Source of the DNA: Chitinimonas sp. BJB300
GTDB taxonomy: Bacteria > Pseudomonadota > Gammaproteobacteria > Burkholderiales > Chitinimonadaceae
Length of the DNA stretch: 64,000 nt
Direction of reading: 5' to 3'
Assembly (NCBI RefSeq): GCF_002735695.1
Contig: NZ_PDZH01000003.1
Coordinates: forward strand, 1 to 64,000
This document shows, one piece after another, positions 1 to 6,658 of this stretch (position 1 is the first letter of the stretch; each line of letters starts with the position of its first letter). The position numbers were made by a program, and so were the translations under genes. Under the pieces are notes generated by a model. The model did no database searches, was not told where the DNA came from, and saw only the letters and a list, made by a program, of their open reading frames with translations.

Positions 1-1
1 T

Positions 2-118
2 GAATGCCTGAGCATCAAGACGCAGAAGAACCCATTCGCACTTTGCCGCAAGTTACTGATCAACGCCTCCCGCGCGGCTTATGATCAGTTACAGCTGCTT
101 CTCGCAGCTACTGCGTAA
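2..118 (+). CDS. 3' end of an unidentified gene (partial)
   Basis: An open frame enters from the left edge and stops at TAA 116-118, giving about 38 residues that end in SRAAYDQLQLLLAATA. Third codon positions are GC-rich as in neighbouring genes, and a hairpin follows 14 bases later, so this is probably the tail of a real gene. The visible part is too short to identify. A second phasin is possible because a phasin gene lies next door, but nothing in the fragment proves it. Confidence 0.4.
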   Translation, partial: ECLSIKTQKNPFALCRKLLINASRAAYDQLQLLLAATA

Positions 119-131
119 CATCAGTTAAGAA

Positions 132-160
132 GCCGGGTTTACCCGGCCGTTGTGTTTGTT
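132..160 (+). terminator. Hairpin after the left-edge gene
   Basis: Perfect 7-bp stem GCCGGGT/ACCCGGC with a two-base loop (132-147), followed by a T-rich but interrupted tail (GTTGTGTTTGTT). It lies just after the stop of the partial gene. Confidence 0.5.
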
Positions 161-183
161 GTCACGATGCGATACGGGGCTTA

Positions 184-380
184 GAACCTATTTGCGATCT
201 GTCCCGAGCAACTGTCAGCAAGGTGAAGCGCAGCACAGAAACCGGAATGTACTTTGGTACATGAGGCTGCGAACTTCTTGTTGCGTAGCACCCTAGCAGT
301 TCGGCGTCCCCCTTGCGGGGGCTATTGAGCAGCACATGAGCCCTGATCACAGTTGCGCAGAAAGATCTGTAAACAGGTTC
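184..380. repeat. 197-bp MITE-like element with inverted ends
   Basis: The ends are imperfect inverted repeats: left GAACCTATTTGCGATCT, right (reverse complement) GAACCTGTTTACAGATCT. The element is flanked on both sides by TTA (181-183 and 381-383), which looks like a target duplication. It has no coding capacity of its own and contains short internal hairpins. The right-hand TTA is also the reverse complement of the phasin stop codon. The outer bases match two 140-bp elements elsewhere in the window (3987-4126 and 55050-55190), but the interior differs. A non-autonomous relative of an IS5-like element is my inference. Confidence 0.6.
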
Positions 381-920
381 TTAGCGCGTACGGTTTGCGT
401 TGTTGATGGCATCGCTGGTGGCTGTGGTGGCGGCTCTGAGGCTGGCATCAGCGAACTCGGCGACTTGGCGACTGGCTTTGTTGAGGCTGTCAAACGCAGC
501 TTGGCCGGCTGCGACGCTGGATTTGAGAACAGAGCTGATGATGTCCGAACTGGCGGGGCTGACTTTCTCGAACTGGTCGAAACTGCTCAGGAAGGATTGC
601 TGATACTGGCTAACGTGGGTTTCGGTTTGTTTTGCGAATTCTGTCTGGGTTTGCGAAGCCAATTCGTAGAGATTGCGCGATAAACTCATGAAGGCCTCGG
701 TAGTTTGCTCGGCCAATTCAGCGCGTAAGGCTAAGGCGCTTTGCATGTCATCTATGCTTGAGAGGCGGGCCGCGTTTTTTGCAGTATTCTCCAAGGCTTG
801 TTTGGCGGCATCCAATTGCAGGCGTACGGCTTTTTCTGTGCTGTCGAGACTGATGCGTGCCAAGCGTAAGTTGTTTTCCAGCTGCTGTTGAGTCATTGCC
901 ACGTGGGGAGCTTGGGCCAT
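381..920 (-). CDS. Phasin family protein (PHA granule-associated)
   Basis: 179 residues, almost wholly helical and rich in Ala, Gln and Ser. It has the typical phasin layout: an N-terminal heptad-like segment (QQQLENNLRLARISLDS), then a QTQTEFAKQTE region and a C-terminal Ala/Ser helix. Phasins coat polyhydroxyalkanoate granules and limit their fusion. A clear Shine-Dalgarno sequence AGGAG precedes the ATG. The gene is divergent from phaR, whose product normally represses phasin genes until PHA granules titrate it, so the shared 196-bp intergenic region is the likely control site. The stop codon coincides with the end of a repeat element. Confidence 0.88.
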   Translation of the reverse strand: MAQAPHVAMTQQQLENNLRLARISLDSTEKAVRLQLDAAKQALENTAKNAARLSSIDDMQSALALRAELAEQTTEAFMSLSRNLYELASQTQTEFAKQTETHVSQYQQSFLSSFDQFEKVSPASSDIISSVLKSSVAAGQAAFDSLNKASRQVAEFADASLRAATTATSDAINNANRTR

Positions 921-1116
921 GCTGTTCTCCTAGTTCTGGGTGGGTGAGTGCTCGGTGCGGTGCCTTGGAGTATAGTTATGCTGCTACGCACAACAAGGCC
1001 ATTCTAAGAAGCCGGTTTTATAGCGTCAAGCGAATAATGTTGCGATGCACAATGGGTGTGCGGTTGCTGTGATTTATAGCTAAGTAATTGATTAAAAATA
1101 GAATACGGAGACAAAC

Positions 1117-1668
1117 TTGGCCAATACCGAAAAGCGTGTCATTAAGAAGTACCCTAATCGTCGCTTGTATGACACCGCGACCAGTTGTTACATCACGCTG
1201 GAAGACGTCAAGCAACTGGTGCTCGAGAATGTCGAAATAACGATTGAAGATGCGAAGACGCATGAGGATCTGACCCGCAGCGTATTGTTACAGATCATTC
1301 TCGAAGAAGAGAGTGGCGGCGCACCCATGTTCAGTTATGACGTACTTACCCAGATCATCCGCTTTTATGGTCACGCCATGCAGGGCTTGATGGGGAATTA
1401 TCTGGAAAAGAATATGCAGCTCTTTCAGCAGATGCAGGAAAGACTACAAGAGCAGGCCAAGACGGTCGGCGACAACCCCATGGGCACCAATGCCAACATG
1501 TGGGGCGAGTTTATGAAGTTCCAGGCCCCGGCCATGCAGAATATGATGACCAGCTATTTGGAACAGAGCACTAATATGTATGTGGAAATGCAGCAGCAAC
1601 TGCAGGACCGTGCCAAAAATCTCTGGACGGGTTTTGGTTTTCCACCAGCGGGCAGTGACAAGAAGTGA
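1117..1668 (+). CDS. phaR: Polyhydroxyalkanoate synthesis repressor PhaR
   Basis: 183 residues. The N-terminus contains RVIKKYPNRRLYDT, the signature of the PHB/PHA accumulation regulator DNA-binding domain (about residues 7-67), followed by the PHB-binding regulator region and a Met/Gln-rich helical tail. PhaR binds both DNA and PHA granules and represses phasin genes. The start is TTG at 1117, supported by ACGGAG at 1105-1110; the conserved domain begins only six codons later, so no later start fits. A strong terminator follows at 1702. Confidence 0.95.
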   Translation: MANTEKRVIKKYPNRRLYDTATSCYITLEDVKQLVLENVEITIEDAKTHEDLTRSVLLQIILEEESGGAPMFSYDVLTQIIRFYGHAMQGLMGNYLEKNMQLFQQMQERLQEQAKTVGDNPMGTNANMWGEFMKFQAPAMQNMMTSYLEQSTNMYVEMQQQLQDRAKNLWTGFGFPPAGSDKK

Positions 1669-1701
1669 CGCATTGTCGAGGTTGAACTAAAATCCAGACG
1701 A

Positions 1702-1732
1702 GGGCGTGTCGCAAGACGCGCCCGTTTTGTTT
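1702..1732 (+). terminator. Rho-independent terminator of phaR
   Basis: 9-bp stem GGGCGTGTC/GACGCGCCC (one G-T pair) with a GCAA loop, followed by GTTTTGTTT. It lies 33 bases after the phaR stop, and its position argues against any oxyR start upstream of 1733. Confidence 0.85.
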
Positions 1733-1780
1733 CAGCGGCCGGATTGCCGGCCGCTGCCCTTTCTTCGCGTTGAGGCTTAT

Positions 1781-2716
1781 GTGACCCTGACCGAACTCAA
1801 ATACATTGTCGCCATCGCGCGTGAACGTCACTTTGGCCGGGCGGCGACGGCTTGCTTTGTCAGTCAGCCAACCTTGTCGGTTGCAGTCAAGAAACTTGAG
1901 GATGAATTGGGTGTGACCCTGTTCGAGCGATCGTCCGGTGATGTGACGGTTACCCCGATTGGTGAACGCATCGTGTCTGAATCGCAGCGGGTGCTGGAGC
2001 AGGTGCAGACTATCAAAGCCTTGGCTGAACAGGGGAAGGACCCGCTCTCCGGTACGTTGCGCCTTGGCGCCATCTATACCATCAGCCCCTATGTACTACC
2101 GTACCTGATACCGCGTTTGCGTGTGGCGGCACCGCAGATGCAGCTGCTGCTTGAAGAGAACTACACGGCGCGGTTGGCAGAGATGCTTAAGCAAGGGGAT
2201 ATCGATGTAGCGCTGCTGTCCGAGCCTTTCCGTGAAAACGGCATCGCAACCCAGGCGGTTTACGACGAGCCTTTTGTTGTCGCGACGCCGAAGGGGCATG
2301 CCTGGGAAAAGCTCAAGGCGGTCGATGCAGCCCAGTTGGAAGATGAAAATGTCCTGCTGCTTTCCCCCGGCAACTGTTTTCGCGACCAGGTGTTGCAGAC
2401 CTGTCCGGAGTTGAATCGTGAGTCGCTACCTATCGGCAGCTTGCAGCGTACCCTGCAAGGATCGTCGCTGACGACGATTCGGCATATGGTGGCGGGTGGC
2501 ATCGGCGTAACCGTGCTGCCGGCCACGTCGGTTACCTTGGCGGATCAACAACTACTCGCCATCCGGCCCTTCCGTGGCGAAGCGCCTACGCGGCGTATTG
2601 TGCTGGCGTGGCGGCGTAATTTTCCACGCCGTGAAGCTATTGAAGCGATTAGGCAGGCGATTCTGGGCAGCAGCTTGCCCGAAGTGACTATGTTGCCGGC
2701 GGCCTCAATAGAGTAA
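1781..2716 (+). CDS. oxyR: LysR-family hydrogen peroxide regulator OxyR
   Basis: 311 residues from GTG 1781, preceded by GAGG at 1772. The frame stays open further upstream but would then include the phaR terminator. An N-terminal LysR winged helix (residues 1-60, with AATACFVSQPTLSVAVKKLE) is followed by a LysR substrate domain. GNCFRDQVLQTC holds the two redox cysteines nine residues apart, the OxyR arrangement that forms a disulphide on peroxide exposure. It should activate antioxidant genes; none of its usual targets is adjacent. A terminator separates it from the next gene. Confidence 0.93.
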   Translation: MTLTELKYIVAIARERHFGRAATACFVSQPTLSVAVKKLEDELGVTLFERSSGDVTVTPIGERIVSESQRVLEQVQTIKALAEQGKDPLSGTLRLGAIYTISPYVLPYLIPRLRVAAPQMQLLLEENYTARLAEMLKQGDIDVALLSEPFRENGIATQAVYDEPFVVATPKGHAWEKLKAVDAAQLEDENVLLLSPGNCFRDQVLQTCPELNRESLPIGSLQRTLQGSSLTTIRHMVAGGIGVTVLPATSVTLADQQLLAIRPFRGEAPTRRIVLAWRRNFPRREAIEAIRQAILGSSLPEVTMLPAASIE

Positions 2717-2789
2717 GTTTGTCATGCCCCAGAACTTGTTCACTGTCTGAATTAACAGTCTTTCTTCGTGAGCAGGTTCCAATATCCAG

Positions 2790-2813
2790 GCGGCCGACTA
2801 GGCCGCATTTTTA
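2790..2813 (+). terminator. Terminator after oxyR
   Basis: Perfect 6-bp stem GCGGCC/GGCCGC, loop GACTA, followed by ATTTTTAC. It lies between oxyR and the flavoprotein gene. Confidence 0.7.
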
Positions 2814-2837
2814 CGTCGCAACAGGAAACGACCGCTT

Positions 2838-3986
2838 ATGACTGCCCCGATCACCATTCTCGGCACCGGTTTGGCCGGTTACAACCTTGCGCGTGAGCTA
2901 CGTAAGCAAGACCCCGATGCGCCATTGCGTATTATCAGCGCCGATAGTGGGGATTTCTACTCCAAGCCCATGCTATCGACAGGTTTTGCCAGTAAGAAGA
3001 CGGCAAACCAGTTGGTGATGAAACCCGCCGAAAAAATGGCGGAGGAGCTGAAGGCAGAATTGCTGACGGCAACCCGTGTGTTGACGATTGATGTAAGCCA
3101 GCGCTGCCTTTACACCGATAAGGGAGAGTTTGCCTACGACAAGCTGGTATTGGCTTTGGGGGCGGATACCTTCAAACCCATGTTGGCGGGGGATGCGGCT
3201 GATACGGTGCTGAGCGTCAATGATATTGCCGACTATGCGCAGTTTCGCCATCAGGTGGAAGGCCGGCAGCGTATCGTATTGCTTGGTGCGGGTTTGATAG
3301 GCTGTGAGTTTGCCCACGATCTGGTTGTCAGCGGCAGGCAGGTTACGGTGATTGATCTGGCCGGGTGGCCTTTGTCGCGTCTGTTGCCCGAGCAGGCAGG
3401 GCGTTATCTTCAGGAAAAGCTTGCCGGATTAGGGGTGCAATTCCAGTTGGGCGCGATGGCAACAGCGTTGGACCGGCATGGCGAAGGGTTGCTGTTGACA
3501 TTGGCGGATGGTGCCCAACTAGCGGCGGATTTGGTGATGTCGGCGATTGGACTTCAGCCGCGTATAGCCTTAGCCAAGCAGGCAGGGCTGGCCGTGGGGC
3601 GAGGGATCCTGGTGGACCGCTATTTGCAAAGCAGCGCCCCCCATATCTACGCGTTGGGGGATTGTGCGGAGGTCGATGGTCAACTGCTGCCGTATGTGCT
3701 CCCCATCATGCAGGCGGCACGGGCGTTGGCGGCCAGCTTGACGGGTAAGCAAACCGCAGTGGTTTATCCGGCAATGCCCGTTGTGGTGAAGACCCCGATT
3801 TGTCCAACGGTCATCTCCCCTCCCGCGCACGGTGCGCTGGGAGATTGGCAGTTCGAGAGGCGCGACAATGGGTTGCGTGCCTTATTCACGACGCCGGATG
3901 ATCGCCTGCTGGGCTTTGCATTGTTAGGGGACGCTACTGCAGAGCGGCAGGCGTTGGTGACGCATCTGCCAGCGGTGTTGGTCTAA
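2838..3986 (+). CDS. FAD-dependent oxidoreductase, rubredoxin-NAD(+) reductase type
   Basis: 382 residues, the usual length for rubredoxin reductases. It has an N-terminal FAD-binding GTGLAGYN (about residue 8), a second Rossmann motif GAGLIGCE for NAD(P)H (about residue 152) and the FAD-contacting YALGDCAE (about residue 273). It should pass electrons from NADH to rubredoxin in oxygen or peroxide defence or in hydroxylase systems. No rubredoxin gene is adjacent: the upstream gap is only 121 bp and holds a terminator. Its TAA stop sits exactly at the edge of a repeat element. The exact electron acceptor is uncertain. Confidence 0.85.
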   Translation: MTAPITILGTGLAGYNLARELRKQDPDAPLRIISADSGDFYSKPMLSTGFASKKTANQLVMKPAEKMAEELKAELLTATRVLTIDVSQRCLYTDKGEFAYDKLVLALGADTFKPMLAGDAADTVLSVNDIADYAQFRHQVEGRQRIVLLGAGLIGCEFAHDLVVSGRQVTVIDLAGWPLSRLLPEQAGRYLQEKLAGLGVQFQLGAMATALDRHGEGLLLTLADGAQLAADLVMSAIGLQPRIALAKQAGLAVGRGILVDRYLQSSAPHIYALGDCAEVDGQLLPYVLPIMQAARALAASLTGKQTAVVYPAMPVVVKTPICPTVISPPAHGALGDWQFERRDNGLRALFTTPDDRLLGFALLGDATAERQALVTHLPAVLV

Positions 3987-4126
3987 GAGTCTGTCTAAAG
4001 TCTGCTGTGCGTTGGCAATATGGCGTTGAAAACTTCCTCGGAATGCGCATTTACCCTGCGTAAACGCCGTTTCCTCAATTGTTTCTGCCTTGTTTTCTGC
4101 TAATGCGCAAGATTGTGAACAGGTTA
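3987..4126 (+). repeat. 140-bp MITE-like repeat, copy 1
   Basis: The ends are inverted copies of GAACCTGTCTAAAGTC (degenerate here: GAGTCTGTCTAAAGTC on the left). Over its whole length it aligns with the reverse complement of 55050-55190, sharing for example CAATATGGCGTTGAA and CTCGGAATGC. The flanks are TAA (3984-3986, the stop codon of the flavoprotein gene) and TTA (4127-4129). It has no coding capacity. Confidence 0.8.
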
Positions 4127-4134
4127 TTAAGCGA

Positions 4135-5271
4135 ATGACGACTAGCAACAAAATGCAGCTTTGCTTTCATACCAGTTTGGCAGAAGTCGATGCTGCCGCT
4201 TGGAATGCCTTGGCGGGTGGGCAACCCTTTGTCCAGCATGCATTCCTGCGGGCATTGGAGGAATGTGGTTGCGTGGGGGGTGATACCGGTTGGCAGCCTA
4301 TGCATGCTGCCCTGATGCGTAATGGTGACTTACTCGCTGCCATGCCGCTATACCTCAAACAGCACTCCTGGGGCGAGTATGTGTTTGATTGGGCTTGGGC
4401 GGACGCGAGCGAGCGGGCGGGCTGGGCGTATTTCCCCAAGCTCTTGAACGCGATTCCCTTTACCCCGGTGCCGGGGAACCGTTTGTTGGCGATAGACGAT
4501 TCGGCACGGGAGGTGTTGTTGGCGGGCGTATTGGGTTGGGCCAGCCAGCAGTCACTATCTGGTCTGCACTGTCTTTTCCCTACTGCGCAGGAGCAAGAGA
4601 TCTTGGCGCAGGCCGGACTATTGCAACGGCGTGGGGTGCAGTTTCACTGGATAAATCGCGGCTATCGCGATTACGCCGGTTTTTTGGCCAGCCTGAACCA
4701 TGATAAGCGCAAGAAACTCAAGCAAGAGCGCAAGCGTGTGGCGCAGGCGGGTTTACGCATTATTCGTAAGCATGGCGATCAAATCGATGCTGTGGACTGG
4801 GCGTTTTTTTATCGCTGTTATGCGCATACCTACCGGGCTCATCGATCCAGTCCCTACCTCAACTTGGCGTTCTTTCAGCGTTTGGGTGAATTGCTGGGGC
4901 AGCATTGCATGCTGGTGATTGCGCTGCGTGAGGGAGAGCCTGTCGCAGCAGCGTTGAATCTTTTCGACAGCGAGCGTTTATACGGCCGCTATTGGGGCGC
5001 GCTCGACTACATTCCCAATCTGCATTTCGAACTGTGTTACCACCAGGGAATCGAGTTCGCCATTGAACAAAGCCTGCAGATATTTGAAGGCGGCGCACAG
5101 GGTGAACATAAACTGGCACGGGGTTTCGAGGCGGTAGAGACGGCTTCCTGGCACTGGTTGGCGCAACCACAACTCGCGCAAGCGGTGTCCCACTTTCTGC
5201 AAGCAGAAGGGCAGGGTATGGCGCACTATCTCTGCGAATTGGATGAGCGCGCGCCATTTCGGCAAGGTTGA
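4135..5271 (+). CDS. FemAB-like GNAT acyltransferase (DUF482/PF04339 type)
   Basis: 378 residues matching the 'peptidoglycan biosynthesis/DUF482' branch of the GNAT/FemAB fold. Typical segments are QPFVQHAFLRALEE near the N-terminus, LNHDKRKKLKQERKRV mid-protein, and FEGGAQGEHKLARGF near the C-terminus. The family is thought to transfer an acyl or aminoacyl group, but the substrate is unknown. I chose ATG 4135: the frame is open from 4090, but that part lies inside repeat copy 1. The only Shine-Dalgarno-like bases (AGGT, 4121-4124) are supplied by the end of the repeat. It may be cotranscribed with the hydrolase at 5429. Confidence 0.8.
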   Translation: MTTSNKMQLCFHTSLAEVDAAAWNALAGGQPFVQHAFLRALEECGCVGGDTGWQPMHAALMRNGDLLAAMPLYLKQHSWGEYVFDWAWADASERAGWAYFPKLLNAIPFTPVPGNRLLAIDDSAREVLLAGVLGWASQQSLSGLHCLFPTAQEQEILAQAGLLQRRGVQFHWINRGYRDYAGFLASLNHDKRKKLKQERKRVAQAGLRIIRKHGDQIDAVDWAFFYRCYAHTYRAHRSSPYLNLAFFQRLGELLGQHCMLVIALREGEPVAAALNLFDSERLYGRYWGALDYIPNLHFELCYHQGIEFAIEQSLQIFEGGAQGEHKLARGFEAVETASWHWLAQPQLAQAVSHFLQAEGQGMAHYLCELDERAPFRQG

Positions 5272-5428
5272 ATGAGGCCGAGGGGCTAGGGTAGCCTGTT
5301 TCGGTGAGGGGCTGTGGTTCGAAATCCAACCAAATACGACAGTCGTACTGTGTACTACCGCATGGATGCTTGAGCCAGCCAGCCTTGCCACGTAGCATGG
5401 AAGCAATCAAACGCTTGTTTTACCTGCC

Positions 5429-6352
5429 ATGACCCTCCTGCCATCGGGCGAGATTTTACAAAGTTCGCTTTTCCTCCCTATTAATGCGAACGATACCTTG
5501 CATCTGCGACGTATCTGCCTGGCAGAACCAGGCCTGCCGGTTTTGATGGTGCATGGCGCAGTCGCCAATGCGCGGACCTTTTATAGCGAACGAGGCCGTG
5601 GCTTGGCGCCATGGCTGGCAGCCAGGGGCTTCGATGTTTACGTGCTGGACCTACGTGGACGGGGTCTTTCTACGCCGCCAATTGATGGCAATAGCCAGCA
5701 TGGGCAAACCGACAGCATTTGTACTGATATCCCGGCTGCCCTGACGGAAATCACCCGGCTGCGTGGCGAAGCTGTACCTATCCGACTAGTGGCGCATTCG
5801 TGGGGTGGAGTGCTGTTATCCGCAGAGCTGGCTCGGCAGCCAGGGTGGGCCAGTCGTATTGCAGCCAGCGTCTATCTGGGGAGTAAACGCAGTATCCGCG
5901 TATGGAACTTCGCCCGGATTTATGAGATCGAACTTTTCTGGCAGAGAGCGAGTAGCCTGTGGTTATGGCGGTATGGTTATCTGCCGGCAGCACGGATAGG
6001 CTTGGGGGCAGATAGCGAAACCCGCCAAAGCTTGCTGCAAAGCCGCCGCTGGATACGTGAGCGCGCTTGGCGCGACAGCCAGGACGGTTTCGATTATCAA
6101 TCGGCATTGGCGGGAGGTGGCATACCACCCACACTATACTTGGTGGGTGGCAATGACCCGGTACGCGGGCATGAGCGGGATGTACGGCGTTTTGTACAGG
6201 AGTCCGGGCCGCACCCGCATGAGATAAGGTTAATGGCACGCCAATCCGGTTTCAGCCGGGATTATGGGCATCTTGATATGCTGACGCATGTCCAGTCCGA
6301 GTCGGAGGTGTATCCATTGGTGCTTGCGTGGCTGATACAACAGCGTAGTTGA
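5429..6352 (+). CDS. Alpha/beta-fold hydrolase
   Basis: 307 residues. An oxyanion region MVHGAVANART, the nucleophile elbow AHSWGG (about residue 125) and a late acid/His pair (GGNDPV and YGHLDML) give a full catalytic triad pattern. It has no signal peptide, so it is probably cytoplasmic. The specificity is not evident; lipase, esterase and haloalkane-dehalogenase-like activities all share this fold. It lies 157 bp after the FemAB-like gene with no terminator between them. Confidence 0.75.
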   Translation: MTLLPSGEILQSSLFLPINANDTLHLRRICLAEPGLPVLMVHGAVANARTFYSERGRGLAPWLAARGFDVYVLDLRGRGLSTPPIDGNSQHGQTDSICTDIPAALTEITRLRGEAVPIRLVAHSWGGVLLSAELARQPGWASRIAASVYLGSKRSIRVWNFARIYEIELFWQRASSLWLWRYGYLPAARIGLGADSETRQSLLQSRRWIRERAWRDSQDGFDYQSALAGGGIPPTLYLVGGNDPVRGHERDVRRFVQESGPHPHEIRLMARQSGFSRDYGHLDMLTHVQSESEVYPLVLAWLIQQRS

Positions 6353-6658
6353 ATGGGTTATCCACAGATGGATTTCAGTTGTGTTGAGGTGTCGCCTATT
6401 GCAATTATTTTCGGAAAACCTATTTATATCAGCGATGTAGTCGGCACTTTTGAAGTCATTTTTCTAGAGCTTGATGCGTGGTCCGCTGAAAAGTTAACAT
6501 AGGATTATATTCCGTTGCGATAACAAGCTTTCCTGGCGCGTTTACAATGGCATGCTTCAAGATGGTCAAATCTGGCAAAGCAACACTGCTTTACAGTTTC
6601 TAAAGTAAAAACATCGCTGGTTAGCGTAAATTGAGCGCTCCAGCTGAAAGTATTGCCG
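6353..6658. other. 306-bp intergenic region
   Basis: AT-richer than its surroundings and without an open frame of note. It must hold the promoter of the DUF1631 gene. A single TTATCCACA (DnaA-box sequence) lies at 6358-6366, with no second copy nearby. I see no terminator hairpin. Confidence 0.5.

Noticed and set aside
1706-1780. N-terminal extension of OxyR from an ATG-like start at 1706
   Set aside because: The extension overlaps the phaR terminator and has no homology to LysR proteins. GTG 1781 has a ribosome-binding site and begins at the conserved helix-turn-helix.
4090-4134. Upstream start of the FemAB-like protein
   Set aside because: These codons lie within the repeat element and add sequence unlike the family.
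5778-6239. Long open frames opposite real genes (also for example 59142-60389 minus and 6779-7591 minus)
   Set aside because: They are antisense shadows of the alpha/beta hydrolase, tssM and DUF1631 genes. They lack ribosome-binding sites and recognisable motifs, while the sense proteins match known families.
6358-6366. Perfect DnaA box TTATCCACA
   Set aside because: A single copy with no AT-rich unwinding region, no further boxes and no dnaA or dnaN nearby. One such match in 64 kb is near chance expectation, so it is not an origin.
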